Assembly: GCA_905183005.1 (NCBI GenBank)
Contig: CAJJDO010000044.1
Location: forward strand, 487,122 to 551,121
Reading direction: 5' to 3'
DNA: 64,000 bases
From: Paramecium pentaurelia
Taxonomy: Eukaryota; Ciliophora; Oligohymenophorea; Peniculida; Parameciidae
Part shown: positions 1-15,222 of the stretch, piece by piece
Position numbering within the stretch: the stretch's first letter is position 1
Layout of the letters: each line of letters begins with the position of its first letter
Program-made: the position numbers and the translations under genes
Notes under the pieces: model-generated
The model's input: only the letters and a program-made list of their open reading frames with translations
Database searches by the model: none
Told to the model about the DNA's origin: nothing

Positions 1-831
1 AATGCAGTGTCTTAAGCGGGTATTGAAGAGGCATTAGAAAAATTCGAAAACTTTTATGAAGATGTATTTTTAAAAGTAATAATGCATATTATGATAAGTT
101 AGCAGAATTTGGTGAGATTGAGGATTTGATTGTATGTGAAAACATTGGAGATCATTTAGTAGGAAATGTATATGTGAAATATACATCAGAATTATATGCA
201 GAATCATGCTTCAATGCTCTTTAGAATTTATCATATGAAAATAGACCATTGTCAATGGAATATTCTCCAGTATTAGACTTTAGTAGTGCTAAATGCAAAT
301 AATATATAGATGGAACATGTTAAAGGTATTAATTTAGAAATGAATGATTTAAGAGGTGGAGCATGCAATTATTTACATCTTAAAAAGATATCAACTAAAT
401 TTAAAAAGAGTTTATTCAATTAAATGTATGAAGAACATCCAGAATATAGAGAAAAAAAAGAGAAAGAAGTTAATGAGTAAGACAATTAATTGATATCGTA
501 TATAGAAAGAGTCCCAAAAAACATAAAAAGAAGGAAAAGAAAAGCAAAAAGAAGAAAACTAGTAGTAGTAGAGAATCTAGTCGTAGAAATTCTATTGAAA
601 GATAAAAAATGATTAATGATTGGAATGAAACAGGTATACAAAATGTAAATTATTATTTTTATTATCTCATTTATAAAGGTATCCTAAGCATAAAAAATGA
701 TGTATGGAAATAATATGCCTGCTCCAGTTTATACTCCTAAAGTATCTATGAGAACAAGTCCTGAATTATTATAATTATAACTATAATTGGCTGCTTTAAA
801 AGAACAATTAGCTGCAATTAAGATGAGTTGA
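1..831 (+). CDS. U2AF1: U2AF35 (U2AF small subunit), 5'-partial
   Basis: Splicing factor that recognises the AG at the 3' splice site as part of the U2AF heterodimer in the nucleus. The visible 238 residues hold the U2AF-homology RRM (around GDHLVGNVYVKY) and then a CCCH zinc finger of spacing C-x7-C-x5-C-x3-H (KCKQYIDGTC, then QRGGACNYLHL), followed by a Lys/Arg/Ser-rich tail with SSSRESSRRNS and a glutamine/leucine-rich end. The N-terminus lies outside the window. Four introns restore the frame: about 76-98, 326-353, 477-505 and 645-678 (23, 28, 29, 34 nt); the spliced length is an exact multiple of three. Stop is TGA at 829. The acceptor of the first intron is the least certain. Family assignment is firm; the RS-like tail is what is expected of a functional U2AF35. 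Confidence 0.93.
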
Positions 832-874
832 ATAGTCTATTATATATATAATTATATATATATATATATTAATT

Positions 875-2046
875 ATGAGAAGGAAGAATTGGAGACCAGA
901 AGTATATTATTTAAACCCTATTCAATAAGGAGGATAAGGCTTTACTTGAAATATGCAAGACTTAAAATTATAATTGGAGGAGAGTTTCAAAATTAATGAT
1001 CTCAATGGGATATAGAAGATCAGGCAAATCATGCAAAGAGAGATTCCATAATTAATTAAATCCTGTTGTTAATAAAGATCAATGGACTTAAAAGGAAGTT
1101 GACAAACTTTTTGAATTGCAAAGCAAATATGGTAATAGATGGGTAATAATCTTATTTATACTTAAATAGAGAAGTATAGCTAAAGAATTACCATAAAGAA
1201 CAGATGGTTTGATTAAAAATTATTTTTATTCATTAGTTCGAAAAGTTCTTAGGCGTCTTTCCAAAACGGTTAATGGTAACAAAAATGGTATATCATATCA
1301 ATTTACTATATTTAGGATCCCAAATGACTAAGACTCTTAAACCTTCTGTTATTTCCTAAATATTTTGTGTTAATTAAAATCAAATAAATGATAGTGTTAT
1401 CAAAGTAGAATTTGCATAACTCTTTCGAAATATTATTCTTAAATACAAAAATTTTAGCATATCCTAGCAAATTGATATTGAAGATATTGATAAAATTAAA
1501 TCGATTTTTTAAACATTACAACAATTAAAGTATATTGATTATCTATATTAGTGAATCTTATAATCATGATTTAGAGAAAAAAAATATGTCCAAAAGTAGA
1601 TCCAAAAGCAACAAACTGAAAACTAAATTAACTAAACTGAATATTGACCATGTATTTCAAATTTTTTATATTCAATAGATCATCCTTCAAAAAATATAGC
1701 TTAAACTTCCGATTTTTACAATGAAATCATTTCCTTTGCAAAAACTATATTAGAAATTTCTATTTCATAATAATACATATCATCCTACACAATTAATGTA
1801 TTAATCAATATCATCTTTCACATCCTAAAATATAGACTAAAATAACGGTTATGGTGCCATCTTATTTAAACCTGAGTAATTATTATTTTTTCAACCACTT
1901 CCTTAACCATATTATGTATTTTTTTGTATACAATTTAATAGCCCATCAATATAAGTACCTTAATCTAACAATAATCAAGTATGCATACCTATTACAGCTC
2001 CTTCTTCCACCAACCCTCTGAAATTAAAGAAGAACAAGAAACATGA
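875..2046 (+). CDS. R2R3-type Myb DNA-binding protein
   Basis: Likely nuclear DNA-binding protein. Two Myb/SANT repeats are visible near the N-terminus: NWRPEEDKALL...NWRRVSKL with a C-x-ER-x4-L-P boundary, then DQWTQKEVDKLFEL...RWRSIAKELPQRT. The C-terminal two thirds is Gln/Ser/Asn-rich low-complexity sequence. Introns inferred at 902-929, 1143-1169, 1288-1315, 1530-1551 and 1916-1941, giving about 346 residues and an exact frame; a further 27-nt intron near 1650 is possible. If the last intron is not spliced, the frame instead stays open to TGA at 2185. I prefer the shorter end because it finishes in an ordinary acidic tail (PSEIKEEQET) and avoids antisense overlap. Myb call firm, C-terminal structure less so. 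It lies 43 bp after U2AF35 in a TA-rich spacer. Confidence 0.82.
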
Positions 2047-2385
2047 TTATATCGATTAACTTTCAAATTTATGTGATTACATTAAACTTCATCAATTTGC
2101 ATCCAAATCATTTCCACCATCCTTATTCTTAACATAATATGGGACCCATGTCTCTTATTCCATAGAGTCTCTTTTTTGCTTATGACTTTCGACTTTGAAA
2201 CCTAAAAACAAAAATATATAATTAATTAAATTAGGGGTTATAAATTTATATTTTTAGTATTATTTTTATTATAATTAAAAATAATAAAAGACAATATAAA
2301 TTATAATATAATATTATCAAATATGAATTTCATAATATAAATGACTATTAATCACTAAAAATCATAATTTAATAATAACTATTAA
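2047..2385. other. intergenic, AT-rich; weak antisense ORF
   Basis: No gene can be supported. A short minus-strand frame ending at TGA 2092 (about 35 codons, with ETWVPYYVKNKDGG) has gene-like composition but no convincing start, domain or splice partner. The alternative C-terminus of the upstream Myb gene would read into this stretch to 2185. Confidence 0.4.
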
Positions 2386-3241
2386 TCATTACTCTTATTT
2401 AGGTACTTTTTTAATTAAGAAACTTTAATCTAATCTGCCGCAACCCTAAGCAGCCTTTTCATTTTTTATTTCTGATGCATTTTTCTTAATTTACAAAGAC
2501 TTAGATTTTTATTTATTTTGGATTTCTTGTTTTTCTTTTTCTTCTTATTTTTTATTTGTAATTTGTTATTAATCAAAATTAACTGTTGATACCTAATTAG
2601 TTACATCAATCTTCTTTGTGGCTTTATACTCAGTAAATAATTAATCACCAATATATTATTAAAATAGATTACAACTCTATAACTCAGAATCTAATTTTAT
2701 AATTAATTATGTACCATCTTATTTTTTTTAATTGCAATCATTTACAAAATAGGCACTTTATTATGAATATTGCCTAATGCTATTGTATTTAATATCTAAA
2801 AATTAGAATAGTTTTCCTTTATCTAATTTTACATATAAGTCATCATTAAATTATTTTGTAAAACTTATACAATCAATATTCTCTTTTATTTATTTGTGTT
2901 TGCTTAAATAAATTTCAAAAGAATCTTCACCATTAAAAATGTTCTCAAATTCAATAGAATTCACTTATTTTTCATTTGCTAATTTATTTCTTAGTACTCT
3001 AATAGCAACAAATATTGGATCAACTTTATTAATGACAATAATAGATGAATCTAATCATCATATGAATAATCATAATACCAGACATACAATAATTTCCAAT
3101 TAAACTAACATAAGGATTCTGAATTTTGGAGGGTTAAAAGATAGGAGCTTTAACATCATTTAAATCGACTAAAAATTAAATATCACCTAGTGAAAATGAT
3201 GAATATGATTCATTATTTTCTAAGAAGTACTCGTCTGCCAT
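2386..3241 (-). CDS. RNase H2 subunit B-like protein
   Basis: 275 residues with one 28-nt intron (3051-3078). Features resembling RNase H2 subunit B: an early stretch with a VDPIFVAIRVL segment like the conserved VDPLFLLLHYL of the family, an internal KY...IRQY helix region, and a Lys-rich C-terminal tail ending in a short hydrophobic motif (QSFLIKK) reminiscent of the PCNA-binding tail. The trimeric enzyme removes ribonucleotides from DNA and RNA:DNA hybrids; subunit B is structural. Start at 3241 (MADEYFLENN) gives the longest frame. The assignment rests on short matches remembered from the family and needs a profile search; it could also be an unrelated nuclear protein. The gene is divergent from the kinase starting at 3432. 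Confidence 0.6.
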
Positions 3242-3431
3242 CAAATATTGATATTATTATCCCTCCATTTATAAAATTTAGTAATTTTAAAGATAATTAA
3301 AAAAAAATCATTTAGCAATAATTTGAGTTGAAATAATATACATTACAAAATAAGTTCTTGAGTCTTGAGTTGTTTAGATTAACATTTTAGGTTTACTCAT
3401 TATTTCTTGATTTATTTATATTATCAAATAT
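3242..3431. promoter_or_regulatory. divergent intergenic region with likely promoters
   Basis: 190 bp between the starts of the RNase H2B-like gene and the CDPK-like gene. It contains TTGAGTCTTGAGTTG and TA-rich stretches; no specific element can be named. Confidence 0.35.
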
Positions 3432-6695
<3,264 letters not shown>

Positions 6696-6701
6696 TCTAA
6701 T

Positions 6702-8087
6702 ATGAGTTTTTTATAATATTTATATAATTATAATATGTTAAAGTTTGATATATCAAATGTTAAGGGTAGTGAAAAGACTCTTTTAAAAATGATAATTGAA
6801 AAATAAAATTGGATTGATTGTGGAGAATAACATTCAAAAGCTAAAATAGTTTGGAATTAAAGAAAATAAGATAAATGCTCTAAATTTTCAATGGACAGAC
6901 CAAGATTATAAATCTGTAATAAGATTAAAGGAGTTGGTATTATAAGTTAAAAAGCATAAACAAAGTAGTGTCTATCTACTTTTGGAATGTTTTACCCTGA
7001 GATTAATTAAATTTACCCTGAAACCTACATTTATCCTTTAGACAGAAATCTTTTGTATTCAAAGAATCTCAATTAATTTATTGCCAAACCTTCAAATGGA
7101 TCTGAAGGTAAAGGGATATTCTTTCCTAATAGTATGAATGATTTAATAAAAAAAGCAGGTTTAGAACAAATGGTTATTTAGAAATATATAGATAACCCTA
7201 TGCTTTTAGATAATAAAAAATTTGATCTTAGATTTTATATTCTCATTTAAAAGTTAAATCCTTATGTTTGTTATTTGAATAATGAAGGGTTGGTAAGAAT
7301 ATGTGTTGATTCCTATGAAAAAAATAATAAAAATCAATTTGCTCACTTAACGAATTATGCAATCAATTGTGAAAATACTAATTATATACCTTGTTCAAAT
7401 GATTTTATGAATGATAATCAATCAAACAAATAAAGTTTTTAAGTATTTAGATAAACCCTAAAAAAACAAGGATAAGATGATTAAGTGATATTTCAAAATA
7501 TCGAAAATTTAATAGCTCAATTTATGAAAGCCATTTATCCATTCTTACTTTATCATTCAAAAAGCGATAAATCAGAATAATCTCAAAATTTTTGTATTAT
7601 TGGTTTAGATATCATATTAAACAATCAAGGTTAACCATTCATTTTAGAAATGAATTCATCACCAAGTTTATAAATAACTTAATTCAAGAATAATAAAGAA
7701 GAAATATCTCCTTTTGATTTTTATGTAAAAGAATTAGTTGTCACTGACGCAATTTTGATTGCATCTCAATAAAAAGAATGGAAGGATACATCTTATAAAT
7801 TATTAAGTGATGCATATTAATTAGTTAATAATTCTGTTCTTGAATTATTAAATTTATTTTGGTATTGTGGAAAAGGTATGAAAACCTTGTCTTGTTCTTA
7901 GTTTTGTAAAATTAGCAATTTTTCTGGTATGCTTAATGAAAATCTTTAAAGAGTAGAATATCAAATTTTGTTTTGTAAGTTTTAAGTTCAAAGAATTGAT
8001 TTCTATCAGTTTCTTGAATTAATAATTGCTGTTCAGAAAAGAATGAACATCTAATTGTATAATCTATTAGAAATGATTCGTATTTGA
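6702..8087 (+). CDS. TTLL family tubulin polyglutamylase/polyglycylase-like
   Basis: 461 residues, no introns. The tubulin-tyrosine-ligase-like domain is clear: FIAKPSNGSEGKGI (ATP-grasp loop), VIQKYIDNPMLL, KFDLRFYILI, HLTNYAINCE, and late GLDIILNNQGQPFILEMNSSPSL with the metal-binding Glu and Asn. Such enzymes add glutamate or glycine chains to tubulin tails on axonemes and the cortical cytoskeleton. The subtype cannot be settled by eye. The C-terminal 120 residues after the catalytic core are unassigned. The first ATG (6702) lies 6 nt after the upstream TGA and in the same frame; a second in-frame ATG follows at about 6735. Only 21 nt separate it from the PTEN start. Confidence 0.9.
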
Positions 8088-8108
8088 TTTTTTATTTTAA
8101 TATTAAAA

Positions 8109-9514
8109 ATGAATTACTTAAGAGAGAAGGTCTCTGGAAAAAAGAAACGTTTAATATAAGAAGGATATAATCTTGATCTTACCTATGTGACTAAAAGGAT
8201 AATTGCAATGAGTTATCCTGGGGAAGGATTAGAAGGTTTATATCGAAATCCAATTGATTAGGTGGGTGATAACTTTATTATAATTAGGTTGCTGCTTATT
8301 TAAATACACAACATAATGCAGATTATATGGTTTTCAATTTAAGTGGTCGAAAATATGATTTTTAAAAATTTAAAGGAGTTGTACAAGATTGTTGGATATG
8401 GAAAGATCATCATTCACCTCCATTAGATCTTCTATTTGAAATTTGCGATCTCATTCATGGTTATTTGAAAGGTGAGATTTATGCTAAGAATTAGGGGACA
8501 AAATTAATGTAGTAGTAATTCATTGTCTTGCTGGCAAAGGCAGAACAGGAACAATTATTTGTTGTTATTTACTTTACACAGGAAAATTTAAGAGTGTGAA
8601 AGATGTGTTATATTATTATGGGAAGAAGAGATTTGAAGAAGAGGGTTTAGGAGTCAATTAGCCTTGTTAAGTGAAATATGTTGAATACTTCTATAAACTT
8701 TTGTCTATGGGTTACGTAATCTATCCTACTGTTGTTACTCTCAAACGAATCACATTTTAGGGAAAGTAAGATTATTATTTGAATTAAAAGAGCTCCTGCT
8801 TTTAATATGAATGGCAGTTGTAAACCATATATGTAAGTAATTTAAGTGAAAAATGATAAGGAACTATATTCCACATAAAAAGAAGCAAAAAAATATAAAG
8901 GGGTCTCTCATGATGTATTATATCTATGTAAATTTAAGTTAAAATTGGACAAATTAATGCCTATTTATGGAGATATTTTAATAAAAGTATTTAACGAAGG
9001 AATATTAAAAAAAGAAAAAATGTTTAGATTAGCATTCAATACAGCATTTATTGATGAAACAGCATAAAAGTAATTTTTTAATCTTAGTATTTAAGTTCAT
9101 TAGAATTTTCATTACATGATTTGGATCCTAGTTAAATAATAAAGGATGAAAGATTTGATAAAAATTTTAAAGTTATTGTATATTATTCTTTAAATTAGAT
9201 TTATAGATCACAATAGAACCATGCACAAAGTGTAACAATAGAACTGATTTTTAGATGCTTTGTGAAATATGTAAAGCACGTTTGAAAGAAGAAGAGAAAT
9301 AATGGGTTAAAATAAATGGATTAATAAGTTAATATAAAGTGCCTGATGATGATTTAGCTACAGAATTGTTATTTATAAAAAAAGAATATGATGATGTTGA
9401 TGATGCTATGTAATTAAAAAGGACAGAAAATTCAAATGATAGTGATCCAAAAGATAGAGAGAAATTCGAAAAAAGAGTAAGAGCAAAAACAATCAAATTT
9501 TTATAAGAATAACC

Positions 9515-9558
<44 letters not shown>

Positions 9559-9608
9559 TATAATAAGAAGGATAAATTTTATAAGAAAATGATATTCAAA
9601 ATTAATGA
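8109..9608 (+). CDS. PTEN: PTEN-like phosphoinositide 3-phosphatase
   Basis: 456 residues. It opens like PTEN (KKKRLIQEGYNLDLTYVT, then RIIAMSYPGEGLEGLYRN). The phosphatase signature HCLAGKGRTG places the catalytic Cys at 123 (human 124) and Arg at 129. A C2 domain follows (NPxxLK-type strands, MFRLAFNTAFI). PTEN removes the 3-phosphate of PIP3 at membranes. Beyond the C2 domain there is an unusual tail: a possible four-cysteine zinc site (CTKC ... CEIC), a helix, acidic sequence and about 13 Gln (TAA array near 9518-9555). Introns: 8262-8287, 8472-8494, 8766-8790, 9070-9095, 9178-9206; spliced length is an exact multiple of three. Orthology is firm; the fused tail depends on the last two introns, both of which have good GT/AG ends. 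Confidence 0.92.
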
Positions 9609-9664
9609 ATATTTATTAATGTTTTTAACCCTTAATTTTTAATCTATTAAAAAATGTTAATGCA

Positions 9665-11022
9665 TCATATTGCTTAAATTGTTTTTATAGAAAATGGTTT
9701 TATTTTTTCTTCTCTTATTTATGTTTATTCGAATTTATTAAAAATCAAACTCTTTGTTGGACTTGAATTTTTAGATTTCACAGGAGATTTAGGAGGCTTA
9801 ATAAAATATTTATTGGATGGTGATATTTATTATAATTTAATTTGTTTTGTAGGAGAGATTCCTTATTTTTCTATAGTTAAATTATTTTTTTAAGGAGTAA
9901 AACTTTAAAAATTTTGAGAGTATTAATTTCTTTAACATTTGATCTTTGATAATTAAGGTAATCTGAAAAGCTATATTCTTTCAAATTGATCTTGCTAAAT
10001 AGTTAATAAATTTGATTCTGCTCTTGGTTTTCTAGTCGGTATAGATTTATAATCTTATTTTTTGACTTTCTATTTATTCCTATTCCAAAATTCTAAAAGT
10101 CTTATGAAATCTAAACGATCATTAGGATTAAATTAAATCATTTAATCTAGAAGTTTTGAAATATCATCTTCATTCTAATTTATTTTATCTTTTATTTCTT
10201 AACTAATTATTTCAGCTTTTAGTGATTCTCTATCTGTTTAATTCATTCTATAATCCCTAAAAACATTTAAAAACACCAATCCTAAAGAAAAAACATCAGA
10301 CAAGTAATAGTTTTAAACATTGTTGTTTAACATTTCTGGAGACATATATTAATTAGTCTAAAATATACTATGCATTACCCCAATCTAAAAAAACTTTTTT
10401 TTAGTTTATTTCTTGGACCTTTTAGATCCTACTTATCCTATTTATCTTTTGCATTCTTCTGATCTTTCTGTTAGTTCTGATTCTTCAATCTTGCTGGATG
10501 CAAAATCACATATTTTATATACAACAGGGTTTGTTTACATAACTAGAATATTTTATGGCTTAATATCGCAATGTGCTATTTTTTATTACTATAAATAAGC
10601 TAATGCACTCAATATCTAATCTATTAACTCTTTACCAATAGGTAGGTTTTTTTGTTTATAAGTACATAAATCGTAAATACCTAACTCCATACATATGTAG
10701 CCATTCCATTCTGAATGATATTAATTGGTTGAATGGAATAAATTACATGAATCAATATATTAGACTATATTTGGATGATTGAGTTATTCTAATATTTATA
10801 TTTCTTTTATCATCGCCTCTTCATTGTAATGCTAGAATGACAAATTATTTATACTTCTTTCATAGCTACTTTATTCCCAAGATTATCTACTCCAACATAT
10901 GCTCTATTTTATCCATAGCCTAACAAAGTTGATAACTAGCATTAATAAGTAAGATTAAATCCCTAGATGACTTTGTTACCTCTTAGTTGTATGACTTACA
11001 ATATGTCATTTTGATCACTCAT
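9665..11022 (-). CDS. degenerate protein kinase
   Basis: 437 residues. Kinase domain in the N-terminal two thirds: glycine loop LLGYGQNRAYVG, VAMKE lysine, helix C Glu in EEAMIKEIQIL, catalytic loop HCDIKPQN in place of HRD, CDFASSK in place of DFG, and an APE-type YMSPEML. The CDF-A-SSK context recalls the CDFGSAT of the AAK1/GAK (NAK) family, but that is only a hint. Activity may be low because the DFG glycine is Ala; the aspartates of the catalytic loop and DFG remain. The C-terminal 130 residues are Gln/Lys/Ser-rich. Introns at 10832-10854 (23 nt) and 10358-10378 (21 nt); the second directly restores the GTNQYMSPE segment. Tail-to-tail with PTEN, 56 bp apart. Confidence 0.83.
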
Positions 11023-12239
11023 TTTATAAAAAATATATAATCTTCACAATAAATCACAAATCTTATAATCTCATAATTTCTTTTAGATCTTCTATTTATT
11101 CTATGTTTAATAAATCAATAAATTATTAAAAATATTAATTTAAGAAACATTTATATATCATATTTTTTATGAAATCTATTTAAATCTAAAATAGGGCTAC
11201 TTAATAATAAATAATATTCCATCTATCTCAAGATTTTCTTATTGAATAGAATATCCATACATCATTCATATATTTGATAATATTTCAATATGAGATATTA
11301 TACTTTTATTAATGTTTAAAGCAACCAAAATCAAATTACCTTTTTTGAATTAATCAAAAATTAATACAAATTCATTTACAATAATATGTAAAAGCTTTTG
11401 AAAATCATTTAAATTCTTTGAAAATTTATTGCATCTTATTAAATGTGATATCATTAGGAATATAGTTGATCTTACTGTTACATAAAACAACATGAAATTC
11501 TTTTATTGAATCATTATTCAATAAAATAAGCTAAATAACTATTAAAACAAACAATATAGGTCTTGATTCTGTTTATATAATTGTAATTAACATTATTTTT
11601 TATCATAATTTTACATTTATCATAATGAAATAAAATATTAAATGACTTCAAAAAAATTTGAAAAGCAATTTAATATTTTGTTAATAGTTATAAATAGATT
11701 CAATATAATCTTAATTCCTATCTTAAAAGTTATTTAATAATTAATTTTATACTCAATAGTAGTAGTTTTTAATATATTAAATAACGTTTAGATTTATATT
11801 ATAATTATATAAAAAAAGAATTTGAGAAAAATTTTAATTTCTTTTAAATCAAGATTAAAAGATCTATTTATTGTTTTGGTTAATAAATAAATTCCAGTGT
11901 ATTTAATTTGGTTAAGAACTAATAGATGATCTTTTATAGGAATAATCATTTTTAGTATTGATTCCTTGTTTAATAAGAATAATCCTCTTTAAAAAAAATT
12001 CTAAATTTATTAATTAAAATATTTATTATAAAAATTATTTAGATTAAATAAATTTAAATATGGAGAACTTCTTTTTTTAATTATATTTTATAACTAGATT
12101 TAAGAAATGGAGATTGTTGAATAAAATATTCACTAATTTTATTTTTATTTAATACGAAATATGACTAATTAAATGTTAATGTTACCTTATGAAGATATAT
12201 TTATATAAATATTTATCATATATTTCTATCTGATAAAAT
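11023..12239. other. gene-poor AT-rich spacer between divergent genes
   Basis: About 1.2 kb, long for this window. TGA-type stops occur in all frames of both strands. The longest frame I noticed (minus 11266-11493, 75 codons) is no longer than chance allows when only TGA stops translation. It should hold the promoters of the divergent kinase (starting 11022) and RING gene (starting 12240). Confidence 0.5.
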
Positions 12240-13904
12240 ATGCAGAGAGACTAAAGGTTTTAATAGTAAAATAGGTATTTATAAATTTCTCTTAAGTATT
12301 TCAAGAAATCAAGATTAATAGGAAAATACATAAAGAATTCAAAATTAATCATCACTTTAATATACTCAAGGACTTTGTTTTATCTCAGCTTTGCTTTATG
12401 GTGTAATGATTTTGATACTTGTTACTTTAATTCTATCAATTATTGCAATTAGCTAAAATATTGAATAATAATAGGTAGTTTATTTATGTATTTTACTAAT
12501 CCTTTTGTTAACAGCACTATTTGGATGTACTGTGTATATAAAATTATAATTCTCTGAAGCTGAAAAAAATTAAATTAAAATGCACAATGAAGTTCAGATG
12601 AATATTTGGGTTTATTCAACCCATTACTTTTTTTTTTAATATACAAACTAGTCTAAATTCATTCTAATCAGATTAACCTATTTGTATTGTGTATTCTCTA
12701 TTTACTTTTTGGCATAAAATATAATATATAAGACTTATTATGAATGTTATGATGAGAAAAATGATCACCATTATTAAACTGATTCTTTAGATGAAAATTA
12801 AGATTATGATGATTGTATAAGAAATGAAATTCCAGCTAAGTTTTAAGGGCCTATGCTAATTCCATTAGGAACAATATGCCTAATAGTATCATTTACATTT
12901 TTTGTATATGAAATCATAAAAATCTGTTAATAGATTTATTTGATTTATAAATTCTGTATATACCCTTTTTATTAATATGATATGACAAACATAAGTAAAG
13001 ATAACTCTCTTATTCAATAGATATTCCATAAGTAATAATTTAAACTAAAGTATTTTTTACTATCTTTTTTATTAATAATTTAGGGAAATTTATATCTTTA
13101 TTGGTAATAATACTTTTGACTCCGAATAATTCTTCATATATTTTAATTTCATCGAATTTATTTTACTATTTTGTAATGATGATATTTATTCTATCATTTT
13201 TTTTTTAAATTGCTAAATGTAATTATATATTTTTAATATTAGTGGATAATAATTATCAATAAAATAATAACTTAGAGTTTGTTGATTATTAATTATTAAT
13301 AGATTCATTATTAAGAAGGAGTAACAACTAAAATATAATATTTAAACTCTTTATAACAATATGTTTGATTTTTACAATTGTTGGAATATCATTGTTTGAA
13401 AATTAGATGGACAGATCTTATGTAATAATAAATTATGATATATTTATTGAATATGATAGTGGAATAGTTTAATTAATATTTCTAGGACTGATGTTTATAA
13501 AATATTTGATTATTCCACTTTCATCTAATCAAAATATTAGGAACTTGACTTAAATTAATTAATAAGTGTACGTGCAAAATTAAGAACACTAATAAATCAT
13601 TTAACAATAGTAATAACCTTAACAAGGAGTAAATTAAATTCAAATTAATAATAATATTTAAATAAATTTACCTTAAAAAAGGTTGGTACCTATTTCAAAT
13701 ATAAATAAAAATTTTATTTACCAAGTAATACTTAAAGATAAAACAGATTGTACAATTTGTTTGCAATAACTTATTTAAAATTCATAAGAGAATCCTATTG
13801 TATAATTAAAATGTCACATTTCTCATATTTTTCACTAAAAATGTATTTAGGATTGGTTGACCCAAATAAAAAAATGCCCAATTTGTAACATAGAATTTTC
13901 ATGA
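12240..13904 (+). CDS. multi-pass membrane RING-H2 ubiquitin ligase (paralogue 1)
   Basis: 535 residues: short Gln-rich N-terminus, several hydrophobic membrane segments (first GVMILILVTLILSIIAI), an Asp-rich luminal or cytosolic loop, more membrane segments, a Gln-rich linker, and a C-terminal RING-H2 finger (CTICLQQ ... KCHISHIFHQKC ... KKCPICN). Expected to be a membrane E3 ligase that recruits E2 through the RING; the substrate is unknown. Introns 12275-12305 and 12995-13020. The start at 12240 was chosen over an upstream in-frame option because it gives a clean hydrophilic N-terminus and a length matching the two paralogues at 32028 and 36650 (535, 535 and 529 residues). Stop TGA 13902. 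Confidence 0.88.
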
Positions 13905-14040
13905 TGATTATTAAACTTAAGTTATTAAGGACTTTTAAATAAAATAAAAAAAAATCTTAGAATAATTAAAAATTAAAGTATTTTTGTTTTAATTAAAATA
14001 AAAACAAAATATAATAAAATATTTTTTATTTTAACATATT

Positions 14041-15222
14041 TCATTTAGCTTTATTAATAGCTGTTTATAGTTCATCAGAAAAAGCTTAAGTCATTAAAAC
14101 ATCTAAAGCCTTTTCTATAAAACCAATTTCTCCACTTATGGCTGCTACTAGATCATCATGAATCTTTTGATTTTAAGAGAAATTATTGTTTTCAGTAGTC
14201 AATCTATCTTAATAACCTTATAATTCTTTTCCTCTTGTATCTAATAATCTATTTGTATCTTCAATTTATACTAAATAAATAAAATAAATATATTACATGA
14301 TCTTTATTCTCTTTCAGCATAAGCATCACTATATTATTTTTCAAATACTTATTTTTCATTTTCTAATTGATTCATTCTATTTTCATGTAATAATTTCTAT
14401 TAATCTTCATCATTATATGCTGCTTATAAAGTTTCCACAAAATAACCTCTTAATGATTATAATAGATCAACCAATTACTTTTAAACCTCTCTATCAGCAA
14501 AGTTCTACTTTTCACTAATTTACATTAATGCTTAAATTATGGATCCAACATAATCAGTAGATTTAGATGATTTCTTTTATAGAAATAGAAGATGATCATT
14601 AATTTTATCAACTTCAATAAATGAACCCTAACTGCATCTTTTAATATATTCTAAAGTATCATCAGTTGCTTTAATGGCTTCAGTAATTTCATTTGCTTAT
14701 TATTAGAATTATGCATTCTATTCAGCTCTTAATGCTTCTGCATTTTTTTTAGCAACTTCATTTTTGCCCATATTCGTTTTCAAAGTTGTTAAAATTTCAT
14801 TTAATTCTTCTTTTCTAGGTTCATATTCTTAAGTTAATTTTTTTCTATCTCTATTAATAGCTAATCCACCTTCAGTTACCAATGACTCATACTAAATTCT
14901 ACGTGCATTATGATCTCCTAGTCTATTTTACCACTATATTAAATAGTCATTATTACAATAGTATTTTCTTCATTCAATCTATCCTCTTATTGACGACCAA
15001 AAGCTTTGAGAACTTCAATCAAGATGTCTACAGCACCAGAAGCCTCTAATTTTTGATAAAGCTTATTACGTGCATCTCTAATTGAGCAAACTCAAGCATC
15101 ATCTTACCTAATGGGCCAGATTGAAGAAATTCTCTAACAGCAGTTTGAGATTCCGTTGTAATTGTGGCTTGCTCATTCACTTATAGAGCTAATGCAGTTG
15201 TAATAAATAAGGCAACTATCAT
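14041..15222 (-). CDS. trichocyst matrix protein-like (secretory granule)
   Basis: 366 residues. N-terminal signal peptide (MIVALFITTALALQ) followed by a mostly helical, coiled-coil-rich acidic chain with few Cys, Trp or Pro. Size and layout match ciliate trichocyst matrix proteins, which are packed as crystals in regulated secretory granules and expand on exocytosis. It includes the family-like stretch GSFIEVDKINDHL and a C-terminal AISGEIGFIEKALDVL. Introns: 15076-15107 (32 nt, least certain; acceptor choice affects about 10 residues), 14934-14956, 14271-14296. A second member of the family lies at 17469-18794. Family call from architecture and remembered members; other secreted coiled-coil proteins are the alternative. 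Confidence 0.8.

Noticed and set aside
2092..2185. antisense ORF and alternative end of the Myb gene
   Set aside because: Neither has independent support; the 26-nt intron at 1916-1941 gives a simpler end at 2046.
11266..11493. 75-codon minus-strand ORF with hydrophobic N-terminus
   Set aside because: With TGA as the only stop, frames of 60-110 codons occur by chance in this AT-rich DNA; no domain, no splice partner.
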